This document shows positions 7,701-14,663 of a DNA stretch of 14,663 nucleotides, one piece after another. The position numbers were made by a program, and so were the translations under genes. The notes under the pieces are model-generated. The model was given only the letters and a program-made list of their open reading frames with translations. It searched no databases and was not told where the DNA came from. Source of the stretch: Chloromonas sp. AAM2 (taxonomy: Eukaryota; Chlorophyta; Chlorophyceae; Chlamydomonadales; Chlamydomonadaceae); NCBI GenBank assembly GCA_004335635.1, contig QAXH01004366.1, positions 437-15,099 of the forward strand, given 5' to 3'. The stretch's first letter is position 1. Every line of letters begins with the position of its first letter.

Positions 7701-10700
7701 CATGAGGATGATCATGCTGATGATGCTTCACGAATTCTGACTGCCGTTGCAATCATGTCGAGGTGGCTGCACGTGGAATTTTCAAAGCATGACAATGTTT
7801 GGCAGCTGAAGGGATTTCCCCTGTTGATGTTGGTTATGGCCTCAGCCTGCAGTTGCCGGGCATGCATGCTAACATGTCGACAATGAGGTGCATCGGTCAA
7901 TGCATTGATCGCTGCAATGCGTACTGCATGGATTGATGCAGGAGCAAGAGGAAGGACAGGATGAGGATGACGATGACGATGAGTATGAATATGAAGAAGT
8001 GGAAGTAGAGGAGGAAGAGGAGGGGGCGCAGGGCGGCAGTATGGCTGCTGGTGCGTCGGCCGACTGGCAGCAGCAACTGGATCACGAGCTGACGTCACCG
8101 AAGAAGGTGAGTCATGACCAACCGGATAGGGGTGGGTAGAAGGCTGGGTTAAATCTTTAATCGATCAAAAAGACAAAGTCATGGTTGCTGCAGCAAACGA
8201 GCACAGAAGGCAAGGGGTCTACGGGTGATACCAGCTGACGTTGATAGAGGGTCGAGAGCAGAGAAATGTAACATCAATGGTCACTTCAAAGTCGCTCATT
8301 GGTTTCTCTCATTTCCAGTATGGTCACAATTCTTACACCTCTGCCACACAGTTGCGTGCATGAGCTAAGCCCTGGCCTATTGTCTGCAAATTGCAGCTAC
8401 TCTCGCACCGTTTTCTTCCCTCTATGTCCAGTACTACAGATAGCTTGAATGGGCCTTGCTGTGCGGTGATGAAATCTGATTGTTCCATCCTGAAGCGTGC
8501 GAAAGAATTCTCGATGTAAAACGACGCACGTACACACCTCATGTCCTTCTGACCACCACCACCCATCACTCCACCATCATTCCCCTTGCCTTACCAGCAG
8601 GCGCGTAGGCGAGTGGTAGGCGAGCATGCCACGGCTGTGCCCATACGCCAGGCTGAGCTGACCGGCAACATCATCAGGAGCCTAAGGTAACCCGGAACAT
8701 CTGACAGTGTATGTATGTCGACATCGCCCCTTGAAACAAATGATGCCCAGAACGTGCCACAGATTGGAAGTGGCATAGCCTGCAGCATCTGTATGATCAC
8801 TGTGTGACCACCATGATGTTATGATCACTGTGTGACCACCATGATGTTGTTGTTGTCAGTTGTTGTTGTGTCCAGGGCTGGTGGCGAGGAAGGCTCTCCA
8901 GGTGTGACCATGGACACACTTCTGGGTGCGCTGAAGAGTGACATTCCTGAGCAGGAAAGGGTGGGTGGGTGGCGGACAGGTAGAGCCAGTCGGTTCGCAG
9001 CATTTGCATAGTAGTAGTATTAACGCAGCCCGTGCGAGGTGTCAATAAGGTGTTGCTCATCATGGCTGCAGCAGACTTTGGTGTTATCAAACAGCACGTG
9101 CAGCACTATGTGAAAGCTTATCTAAAGGCAACAACAGTCTGCATAGCTTCAAATTCAGTGATAACCTTCACAAGCTCCAGTTGCTCCTGTGCATTGCCTT
9201 CTCTAAGCATTAGGGTGCGGCGCATTCTAATAGAAACGCCAGATTTCACTCTATGAGATTCTATCAATAGACTCAAATAGATTCTATTTTGGGCCACTTT
9301 GGGCCGTTTTGGGCGCGGATCTCTCTAATAGAAGACTTAAACTTTCTATCGAATTCCGATATGGGCTCGTGCATACCCTAGACGCCGCGCCCTACTAAGC
9401 ATGCCTGCTGTCATTCAGTGTACCCCGTGCCTTTGCTGGCTGACCAGAACGCCTCAGCCCTCCCATATCAACCTCATAAGACTGCTCATCAACCTCATAG
9501 GACTCCGCTTCCTGCCCGTTATTCTGCAAACCTGATCTGCTATCCTTCAGGACGCAAAAACAAGGTCTTGATCCTGGGCATCGTGCATCCAATGCAATGT
9601 CCTCCCAGTGTCATCCCGATGTTCTCCCACACCAGTTCAGCCTTGTTTGCCCCCCTTCCAGACGCTCACTGAGCTGCGTTCAGCCCACTGCAGCCTGAAC
9701 ACTGTCAGCAGGGCTTTGCTGATTGGCTAGACCTGCACTCATCACTCTCACACCAACCTCATGCCGTGTTTCCGACTCCCACTTCCTGCATGAAATGCTA
9801 TCCATCCCGACACTAAAACAATCGCAACAGTCCTTGGTCGTCCTGTGTTGCTGTTTGTTCTTAGGCGCTCGATGAATTGCGCATGGCCCATTCCGTTGCC
9901 TCCACCCGTCTGAACTGGGCCCGCCAGCGCCCCGCCACGTACGAGCGACACGCCACCGCCACAGCTAGGCAGAGGGCAATAAAGACGCTGTGCACAGACC
10001 AGGTGGGACAGACACACACACACAGAAATGATGTGATAATAATAAGGATTGTTATCAAGGAGGTGGGCCAAACCCATACATCGCTGCATGCAGACGTCTC
10101 GCCTTGACTTCGTTTGCCACATGGCAATATTGATGCTTGAACAATCAGTCGTGGTACGAGGAAGCGACACACTGTGCATTCCGGGCAAAGCTATGTGGGA
10201 TTGCTCTGCCTGCTCTGAACACTGAACACTTGCTTGTGTCCCTGTGCACACTGTGTGTGATGCCGTGTGGTAAATCCTTGCTGCTCAGTTGAGGCTCCGC
10301 CAGCATGCGCGGGCTAAGGCCTCATCCTTACATGTACCAAAGTTTTGCATTTGACAGTCCGTTCATTTGGGACTTCCCACTTGGGTGACATCGTACCTGC
10401 TTGAGATTGTCTTACAGAAGCTCAGTTTTGCTGTCACGTGGTCAGTTAGTTGACAGGAGATCTTTCTGCCTAGGTGAGAGCATGTCTCACCAAACAACCT
10501 GTTTATCTAAAACAATTTGGGTGACATCTTAGTCTGTAGCTGGTCTCATAGCTTGCTGTAACATGTGCCGCACGGGATTGTCCAGGTGCATGACCTGTTC
10601 TAATCGTGCCTCATAGCAGCTGGGCTTTGCTATGACGTGTGGCACACATTCATTCAGGTGCATGAGCTGGTGAACCTTGCCATGAGCATTGTGGACATGC

Positions 10701-13700
10701 GCCCCTCCCTGGCCCAAGTACGCGCTGAGGTGCACGAGTGGAAGGTGAGGCGCTCACACACCCATTTGTACACTCATCATAAAGAGACTCGCATCAAGCC
10801 AAATTCTACCGCAGTGCTACCAAGAGAGCCATCACATCCAGTACGTGTGATGTTTGTCAGGGAAATGTACCTCGCCCAAGTATCAAACAAAGAGCCCTCA
10901 CCTAACGTAACTGTAGCTACTGGGGGTCGAGGATGGAGACTTGCAGCCAACCACCGGTAGTCCCGAACATAGAGGGCTCCTTGCAAACAGGCACGCTTGA
11001 AAGTAAGCTTGCTAGCCCTAACCCTCATTTTACCTTCCAGCGCCGCAGACAACCTGACTAACCATGTATGCGCCAGCGACATAGTAAATCTTACATCGTG
11101 GCACACTAGCATCGCTTGTGTTTTGCTGGACAGGTAGTGTGGTGCGAGTATGTACAGCATACTGGCTTGCTGGCCTTGCAGTTGATTTCCCTCATGGAAT
11201 GGGCTCTGTATTCTGCCAGCAAGGCATGCAATCAGTCATGTGGTCATCTGGGCAGACAGACTGTGTGGTACAAGCAAGCCACGCCTCTCCAGCATGGTAC
11301 CTATGCAAACTGCCAGCAATGCATGTGGTCTGTCAGCAACGCATACAATTCGGTCCCTTGCCTCACTCGCTTTCTCAGGTGACCCAAAGCCTGCGGCTGC
11401 ATGACATAGCGCGGCACATGGCGGACAGTGTGCTCAAGGACTGTGTGGACGAGATTATTGCTGAGGTGAGCCAGGTTGTGTGGGGGCAGGCAGGCAGGAA
11501 CGGAACGAGTACATGAAGACATTGCTACAAGTCGTTCACATACTTTTCAAAACATCTGGGGCACAAACAGCCATTACAGGAGTATCAGGGTTGTGCGATC
11601 AAGCGGAGCAGGACGCAGTCTGCAGGCAAGCATGGTTGATGTGGGAGAGCTACGTGGGTTCAGAAGCTTTGCTCGTGTCTGTGCTATGTGCTATGTTGAA
11701 AGTTTGTTGCTGGTGAGGTCAGACTTGGTTTGGAAGTCGTCAAAACTACTCAAGGGGCAGCTAGCTGGATGTGCAAACGTTGGTTGTGTCTTTGTTGAGC
11801 GTTCGTTGTCGCAAACGCACGTTGACATGCACAATGTCTTGTGTGCACACAAGCACAATCACACCTGGCCATCACAAGCTTATTGCCGACTCAACCTGGC
11901 TCCTGTCACCCGTCTGCGCCCTTAATCTTTGCTGATGGTCAGCAGTGGGAAAGTCAGCAGTTGTCAGTACTTTCAACGGCGCATCACTGCCAGCAAAGGT
12001 GCAATCATGACTGTTGAAGGGTGCTGGCGAGGTTGATCACCATACATCACAACACTCACAATGCTCGTCCAGCCACATGCCTCGTAGCTACACACACAGC
12101 AATGGTCTCACCATGCTCTCCCACGACACACATAACATTCCATCCATGCTATCCCACTTGCAGGTGTCAGGCGAGGTGGATCACCTGCACCGTGCGTCCG
12201 AGTTTTTCTCCTCTAGCCTGTTGGTTGAGGCGGTGGCTGCCAGCCAGGGGCGCTACGGGCTGAAGGACACAAGGCAGGACACAGTGCGCGTGCGACTGAA
12301 GCAGGCAGCGCAGGAGCAGGAGGTGAGGCACTGAGTTTGTGCATTCCATTGCTGGGGCATGCGGGGCACATGCACTCATCATCATCTACAACATTGCATC
12401 GCACTTGCAGATTTACCCAGATGCATCGGTTCCAAACGTATACCGATAGCAGGCGAGCCTGCGGTGCTGTAGTTGCAGCAAACAATCTGGAACAGGAAAG
12501 GTGAACGCTTCTGTGTATGGTGTTGCCTGAAATGCCCAACTGGTTACCAGGCTAATGAATAGTAGAAGCACTCTCTTGGTAGGCTGTCTTTTGATGAACA
12601 AAACATCACCTTAAATCCAAACTAACCCGTTGCATGAGAGCCTATCATTCACACAGCACACACACGACCACACGCGCACATGCACGCACGCACACACGCA
12701 CATGCACGCACGCACACACGCACATGCACGCACACACACACACACACGCTCACACACACGCACATGCACGCACGCACACACGCACATGCACGCTCACACA
12801 CACGCACATGCACGCACGCACATGCACGCACGCACACACGCACATGCACGCACGCACACACGCACATGCACGCACGCACACACGCACACATACTTCCCCG
12901 TATGCCTCACCAGTTTTCATCTCAAAGGCTTCATCCGCAGCTAGCTGCTAATCTGCACCGCGTGCTACTGGACGAACACGTGTTGCCTGCAGGCCCTGAT
13001 GGCCGCCCAGCATGAGCAGCGCAGTCAGGCCACCCAGGCCCGCGAGGCCGCCAGGGCAGTGCACGCAGCTGACAGGCGGGAGCGTCAGGCGGGACAGGAC
13101 ACAATGCATCCGGAGGGGCACTCGGACGATGGGGAGGAAGGGAATCTGGGGCCGCCGGACGAGGAGGACGTCATCATGCAGTGTGAGAAGCAGGCACCAC
13201 CACGTGGTCACATTTCTATCACATGCTGCATGTAACATGCATAAGTGTGTGTGCAATGTAGCCACGCTTCTTCTGGCACCTCAACTCAAACCTGTCTTGC
13301 ATACAGGTTGTATCTGCTTGAGCACACATGGTCACATGTCTACCACATGCAGAAGTGTGTATGAGGTGGCGCAGACTTCTACACCACATGCTCAAGATGT
13401 CAACTGATGCATAATGCATCAAGTGTCTACTGACAGGCCGTGGTCACACTCTTCTGTGCACACCTGCCGTACACGCATGGGTTGGATCCTCATGGACCCA
13501 AGAAGCACAGTGGGTTTTGATTGCCATCCGAGACTGGTACGCGTTTTTGGAGTTAATCAATAACACCTAGTACCCCTGGGAGTGACCGTGACGCTGGCAT
13601 GCGGTTGCAGATGCCCTGGCATCGCAGCACACCCAGCCACGTGGCACCAAATCCTCACTGGACGGCCAGCGTGACAGCAAGATCCAGTCACACTCCCTTG

Positions 13701-14498
13701 ACGGCACAAGTGTGAGGGAGGCTGGACCGCTGTATGGGCCGGCATGGGATGGTACGGCACGACAGCTGCCGCCTCGCGTCGCCAGGTTTGACGGGGTGGA
13801 GGGGGACGTGTGTTGTGCGCTAGGGGACCGGCAGACTCTGATGTTCGGACGTGTCGGTTGGGATGGTGACTAGGTGACCCAAGTAGCATGTGTGTCGCAT
13901 GCTGGCCAGGGCAGAGCTGGCCAGTGATGCTGCGGCACAGAGCTGAGCACTTGCATGGGCATGGTACAGACAGCTACGACTCATGTTTATTGTACATGGA
14001 TTTGTATTGTACTGCATCTGATTAAGTGTGATTCCAGGGCATATGATGGCTGGTCGTCTCGCTGACGCCTAGCCTGTTGGCGACACTGGCACAAAAGCCT
14101 ACAATCCATCATTGAAATTACTGTCCTGCATTCCTTAAAAGTCGGCTGTGTGCTCGCCTAGTCCCCGGGTGTTGTCTGCAATGTCTGAACAGTCTGGAAG
14201 GCTTGGTCGACATGGCCAGAGATGCCTCTTTCTCACCCCAGCTTCACTTGTTTTCCTGGCATCACTGTCCCCCAGCCTGCTGCTGCTGCAGGCCCGACAA
14301 CTTCACTTGTTTTCCTGGCATCACTGTCCCCCAGCCTGCTGCTGCTGCAGGCCCGACAACGGCAACAGCACTGGTGCCTCTTCCAAGGGTCCCACCACCT
14401 CCGCCCCAGTGCCAGTATCAGTGCAGGATCTCGCTGACAGTCAGCTCACGGCGGACGAGCAGCAGCACTACCTGCTGGGCCTCAGGGCAATGCTCCAT
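4691..14498 (+). CDS. Multi-exon gene for a large coiled-coil protein with an acidic segment (unassigned family)
   Basis: I do not recognise this protein. At least 18 exons join in frame: 4691-4738, 4830-4923, 5203-5393, 5804-5855, 6241-6284, 6705-6761, 7374-7562, 7942-8106, 8598-8686, 8876-8960, 9865-10002, 10289-10333, 10658-10744, 11379-11465, 12164-12322, 12993-13182, 13611-13785, 14351-14498. All introns begin GT and end AG; most donors are gtaag or gtgag type. The product is about 681 residues to the window edge. Residues 1-52, about 100-165, 285-457 and 490-545 are Leu/Ala/Glu/Gln/Arg-rich and probably helical or coiled coil; 219-255 is very acidic; 52-95 and 575-650 are Gly/Pro/Ser-rich linkers. 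There are no signal peptide, membrane segments or enzyme motifs. The style recalls cytoskeletal, centrosomal or basal-body scaffold proteins, but that is a guess. Exon 1, exon 12 and the 3' end are the least certain parts. Confidence 0.75.
4830..4923 (+). CDS. Exon 2, coiled coil
   Basis: Acceptor tgcctcag and donor gtaagc bound 31 codons plus one base (AVKDALDK...SNQTERDEY). Heptad-like spacing of Leu and charged residues suggests a coiled coil. The leftover G joins TC of exon 3 to give Val. Confidence 0.8.
5203..5393 (+). CDS. Exon 3, helix, Gly/Ser/Pro linker, helix
   Basis: After the split Val codon the exon reads [10 protein letters not shown], then a Gly/Ser/Pro/Ala-rich stretch, then a helical end [14 protein letters not shown] before donor gtaagg. 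The acceptor is gttgcaacgcag after a moderately pyrimidine-rich stretch. A second open frame begins at the ATG at 5269, but its end does not fit the phase of exon 4, so I prefer this frame. Confidence 0.75.
5804..5855 (+). CDS. Exon 4, short coiled-coil exon
   Basis: Acceptor caccctccag and donor gtgagg bound 17 codons plus one base: [17 protein letters not shown]. The peptide continues the helix of exon 3. The leftover G pairs with AA of exon 5 to give Glu. Confidence 0.8.
6241..6284 (+). CDS. Exon 5, short basic exon
   Basis: Acceptor ctgcccgcag and donor gtgagg enclose the completion of a Glu codon plus [14 protein letters not shown]. The length (44 nt) exactly restores phase 0. Strongly basic helix. 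Confidence 0.75.
6705..6761 (+). CDS. Exon 6, helical exon
   Basis: Nineteen codons, phase 0 at both ends: [19 protein letters not shown]. The acceptor is gtgctcag behind a T-rich tract; the donor is gtgcgg, weaker than its neighbours. Amphipathic helix. Confidence 0.75.
6762..7373 (+). other. Intron 6 (612 nt)
   Basis: Contains weak repeats of the type aatgcttgcrcag near 6824, 6921 and 7040, and two related words (accagaaccagaactggcc at 7144, accagaaccggcgctggcc at 7305). No phase-compatible exon found. Confidence 0.55.
7374..7562 (+). CDS. Exon 7, Gly/Arg-rich linker ending in Glu run
   Basis: Sixty-three codons, phase 0 at both ends, starting [10 protein letters not shown] after acceptor ccattatctcag and ending TTAEEEEQ before donor gtatga. 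A second good acceptor at 7402-7403 (ttctcttcag) would remove exactly ten codons in frame, so two isoforms are possible. The middle is low complexity and GC-rich, and the opposite strand is open too, so the frame rests on the phase and on the acidic end matching exon 8. Confidence 0.6.
7942..8106 (+). CDS. Exon 8, highly acidic segment
   Basis: Fifty-five codons, phase 0, with donor gtgagt and a weak acceptor (attgatgcag). The first 27 residues contain 20 Asp/Glu, including five Asp and five Glu in a row, with Tyr-Glu-Tyr between. The second part ([15 protein letters not shown]) is less biased and helical. Such acidic tracts often bind basic partners such as histones or tubulin-associated proteins; that is inference. 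Confidence 0.8.
8107..8597 (+). other. Intron 8 (491 nt)
   Basis: Donor gtgagt, acceptor ttaccag preceded by a C/T-rich stretch from about 8545. No further feature seen. Confidence 0.6.
8598..8686 (+). CDS. Exon 9, basic helical exon
   Basis: Acceptor cttgccttaccag and donor gtaacc enclose 29 codons plus two bases: [10 protein letters not shown] at the start and LTGNIIRSL at the end. Use of the next AG, three bases on, would drop one Gln. The leftover AG joins G of exon 10 to give Arg. Confidence 0.75.
8792..8847 (+). repeat. 28-bp perfect tandem duplication in intron 9
   Basis: tatgatcactgtgtgaccac and the following eight bases occur at 8792-8819 and again at 8820-8847 without a difference, followed by a GTT-rich tract up to the exon 10 acceptor. 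Perfect identity suggests a recent slip. Confidence 0.85.
8876..8960 (+). CDS. Exon 10
   Basis: Begins after acceptor tgttgtgtccag, finishing an Arg codon, then [10 protein letters not shown] and [18 protein letters not shown], and ends in phase 0 at donor gtgggt. A Gly-rich turn precedes a helix. Confidence 0.75.
9203..9402. mobile_element. Miniature hAT-like transposon (MITE) with 8-bp target duplication
   Basis: A 184-bp element at 9211-9394 has terminal inverted repeats TAGGGTGCGGCG (9211-9222) and CGCCGCGCCCTA (9383-9394), matching at 11 of 12 positions. It is flanked by a perfect 8-bp direct repeat CTAAGCAT (9203-9210 and 9395-9402). An 8-bp target duplication with TAGGG-type ends is the hallmark of the hAT superfamily (maize Ac ends in TAGGG). 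The inside is AT-richer than its surroundings and has no open frame of note, but repeats TTCTAATAGAA-like words and three TTTTGGGCC-like words at 10-bp spacing, possible subterminal transposase sites. It lies in intron 10 of the coiled-coil gene. Confidence 0.85.
9469..9510 (+). repeat. 21-bp tandem repeat
   Basis: Two copies of a caacctcataagactgct-like unit with period 21 in intron 10, just right of the transposon. Read as Gln-Pro-His-Lys/Arg-Thr repeats in an open frame that is probably not coding. Confidence 0.6.
9662..9703 (+). CDS. Candidate extra exon resembling exon 11
   Basis: Excellent acceptor (gccccccttccag) followed by [14 protein letters not shown] and a weak donor gtcagc; 14 codons, phase 0 at both ends, so it can be included or skipped without changing frame. 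The peptide parallels the start of exon 11 ([14 protein letters not shown]): Leu-x-Glu-Leu-Arg-x-Ala-His is shared. It may be a real cassette exon or a decayed duplicate of exon 11. Confidence 0.4.
9865..10002 (+). CDS. Exon 11, Arg-rich helical exon
   Basis: Forty-six codons, phase 0 at both ends, between acceptor gtttgttcttag and donor gtggga. Starts [20 protein letters not shown] and continues with an Arg/Ala/Thr-rich helix ending TLCTDQ. Confidence 0.8.
10289..10333 (+). CDS. Exon 12, short helical exon with uncertain 3' end
   Basis: Acceptor cttgctgctcag is good; the peptide [15 protein letters not shown] continues the basic helix. The donor gtacca at 10334 is poor but keeps phase 0. 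A GC donor after AAG at 10318 would also keep phase 0 with ten codons. Confidence 0.55.
10658..10744 (+). CDS. Exon 13, conserved-looking helical exon
   Basis: Twenty-nine codons, phase 0, acceptor cattcattcag and donor gtgagg: [20 protein letters not shown] then VRAEVHEWK. Balanced composition and an amphipathic pattern mark it as one of the better conservation candidates in the protein. Confidence 0.8.
10745..11378 (+). other. Intron 13 (634 nt)
   Basis: A strong-looking acceptor (ccctcattttaccttccag, ending 11040) is followed by a frame that stops after six codons in the required phase. Another AG at 11134 opens a frame ([11 protein letters not shown]) without a usable donor. Both look like decoys. 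Confidence 0.5.
11379..11465 (+). CDS. Exon 14, conserved-looking helical exon
   Basis: Twenty-nine codons, phase 0, acceptor gctttctcag and donor gtgagc: [20 protein letters not shown] then DCVDEIIAE. Same length (87 nt) as exon 13. The Ala-x-x-Met-x-Asp-x-x-Leu-x-Asp-x-x-x-Asp-Glu-Ile-Ile pattern recalls helical segments of centrosomal scaffold proteins, but I cannot name a family from it. Confidence 0.8.
11466..12163 (+). other. Intron 14 (698 nt)
   Basis: Holds an open frame of 149 codons (11476-11925) rich in Cys and His with no recognised domain. An 87-nt piece at 11626-11712 has AG before it and gtgagg after it in phase 0, but its peptide is unlike the rest of the protein. Confidence 0.5.
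12164..12322 (+). CDS. Exon 15, helical exon
   Basis: Fifty-three codons, phase 0, acceptor atcccacttgcag and donor gtgagg. Starts [20 protein letters not shown], passes a short Gly/Arg turn, and ends in a coiled-coil-like stretch ([10 protein letters not shown]) that continues in exon 16. Confidence 0.8.
12411..12437 (+). CDS. Possible 27-nt microexon
   Basis: Acceptor tcgcacttgcag is strong and donor gtatac weak; nine codons IYPDASVPN in phase 0, so it could be spliced in without a frameshift. Skipping it leaves a smoother coiled coil between exons 15 and 16. If read through instead of spliced, it stops at the TAG at 12447-12449, giving a short alternative C-terminus. Confidence 0.25.
12653..12892. 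repeat. CA/GCAC minisatellite in intron 15
   Basis: About 240 bp built from a roughly 22-bp unit cacatgcacgcacgcacacacg and shortened variants, almost purely alternating purine and pyrimidine. Such sequence readily forms Z-DNA and slips in replication. It opens long His/Thr/Ala/Arg frames on both strands that are compositional artefacts. Confidence 0.9.
12993..13182 (+). CDS. Exon 16, Ala/Gln/Arg coiled coil and acidic tail
   Basis: Sixty-three codons plus one base, acceptor tgttgcctgcag and donor gtgaga. The first 32 residues ([20 protein letters not shown]...) are a clear helix; the rest is acidic and Gly-rich, ending [10 protein letters not shown]. The leftover T joins AT of exon 17 to give Tyr. 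Confidence 0.8.
13205..13363 (+). repeat. Diverged repeat pair in intron 16
   Basis: tggtcacatttctatcacatgc...taagtgtgtgtg (13205-13253) and tggtcacatgtctaccacatgcagaagtgtgtatg (13329-13363 in short pieces) share order and most bases, the first with an insertion of about 14 nt. Not coding. Confidence 0.45.
13611..13785 (+). CDS. Exon 17, Ser/Gly/Pro-rich linker
   Basis: Acceptor gcggttgcag; after the split Tyr the exon reads [20 protein letters not shown], later [13 protein letters not shown] and QLPPRVA. The end at 13785 (donor gtttga, leftover AG) is chosen because it is the best donor whose phase fits exon 18. Without that splice the frame stays open to TAG at 13871-13873, adding about 29 residues and ending the protein there. 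Confidence 0.65.
13786..14241 (+). other. Most of intron 17, or alternative C-terminus plus 3' sequence
   Basis: If exon 17 is not spliced at 13786, coding continues to TAG at 13871-13873. No TGTAA polyadenylation word was seen between there and the window end, which supports splicing to exon 18. No other exon of the right phase was found. Confidence 0.45.
14242..14359 (+). repeat. 59-bp tandem duplication carrying a 3' splice site
   Basis: cttcacttgttttcctggca...gcccgacaa occurs at 14242-14300 and 14301-14359, essentially identical. Each copy holds a pyrimidine-rich tract, a CTG run and the acceptor gctgctgctgcag, so exon 18 has two identical acceptors 59 nt apart. Confidence 0.9.
14351..14498 (+). 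CDS. Exon 18, linker and helical segment
   Basis: Follows a strong CTG/pyrimidine acceptor (gctgctgctgcag). One base completes Arg, then 49 codons: a Ser/Thr/Gly/Pro linker and a helical segment [21 protein letters not shown] donor gtgggt follows at 14499. If it is not used, the frame runs to TGA at 14541-14543 (end VELAPDVCYL), which may be the true C-terminus. Confidence 0.65.
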
Positions 14499-14560
14499 GT
14501 GGGTGGTGCGGTTGAACTGGCACCTGACGTCTGTTACTTGTGACAGCAAGTGGGCACCTG

Positions 14561-14663
14561 TGGAAGGTTTGCTTCTGTGTGTGAGTCGGGCTGCATGCAG
14601 TGGTTCCTGTGTGGAAGGTTTGCTTCTGTGTGTGAGTCGGGCTGCATGCAGTGGTTCCTGTGG
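14561..14663 (+). repeat. 51-bp tandem repeat at the window edge
   Basis: tggaaggtttgcttctgtgt...gtggttcctgtg recurs at 14612 with the same sequence and may continue beyond the window. It lies just after exon 18, in an intron or 3' region. Confidence 0.85.

Noticed and set aside
7240..7752. 170-codon minus-strand open frame rich in Pro
   Set aside because: It is the shadow of GC-rich exon 7 on the opposite strand; the Pro-rich composition mirrors Gly-rich + strand codons.
7712..8098. Minus-strand open frame opposite exon 8
   Set aside because: It is the complement of the GAG/GAT-rich acidic tract, giving Leu/Ile/Phe/Pro or His-rich artefacts.
11135..11382. Open frame [11 protein letters not shown]... 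in intron 13
   Set aside because: No donor of the right phase except the poor gtacag after six codons; exons 13 and 14 join in frame without it.
11626..11712. Phase-0 87-nt candidate exon in intron 14
   Set aside because: The donor gtgagg is good but the acceptor has no pyrimidine tract, and the Cys-rich peptide does not fit the surrounding helical protein.
12630..13015. Long His/Thr/Ala/Arg open frames on both strands
   Set aside because: They are produced by the CA/GCAC minisatellite, which is free of stops in most frames; no other coding sign.

Overview
The window looks like nuclear DNA of a eukaryote, most plausibly a green alga of the volvocine/chlorophycean kind. There is no bacterial gene layout. 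Instead, short GC-rich exons (about 45-190 nt) are separated by GT...AG introns of about 90-900 nt, and the non-coding DNA is rich in CA/GCAC, CAG and TGCATG words. The lineage is an inference from this style. No rRNA, tRNA, CRISPR array, viral gene or recognised transposase gene was seen.

Right two-thirds (about 4.6-14.5 kb, + strand): one gene reconstructed by hand from at least 18 exons. Every splice junction keeps the reading frame, which is the main evidence that it is a single gene. It has a TATA box set in a palindrome (4620-4646), a likely start ATG at 4691, and about 680 codons up to 14498. It probably continues past the window or ends at a stop at 14543. The predicted product is a largely helical, coiled-coil protein with a strongly acidic segment about one third of the way along and low-complexity linkers. 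I could not assign it to a family.

Introns of this gene hold several repeats. A 184-bp miniature hAT-like transposon in intron 10 has 12-bp terminal inverted repeats and a perfect 8-bp target duplication. Intron 15 carries a CA/GCAC minisatellite. Intron 17 carries a 59-bp tandem duplication that copies its own 3' splice site. There are two optional exons, at 9662-9703 and 12411-12437.

Left third (1-4.6 kb): no gene can be assigned, but the region is full of structured repeats. These include a 42-bp tandem repeat; a 234/246-bp inverted repeat with an 18-nt loop whose arms carry homologous open frames head to head; a CAG/GCA-rich alanine/glutamine-coding stretch; a diverged third copy of the inverted-repeat peptide; a second inverted repeat of peptide-coding units; a two-part 99 + 247 bp direct repeat with unrelated spacers; and a GC-rich hairpin upstream of the main gene.
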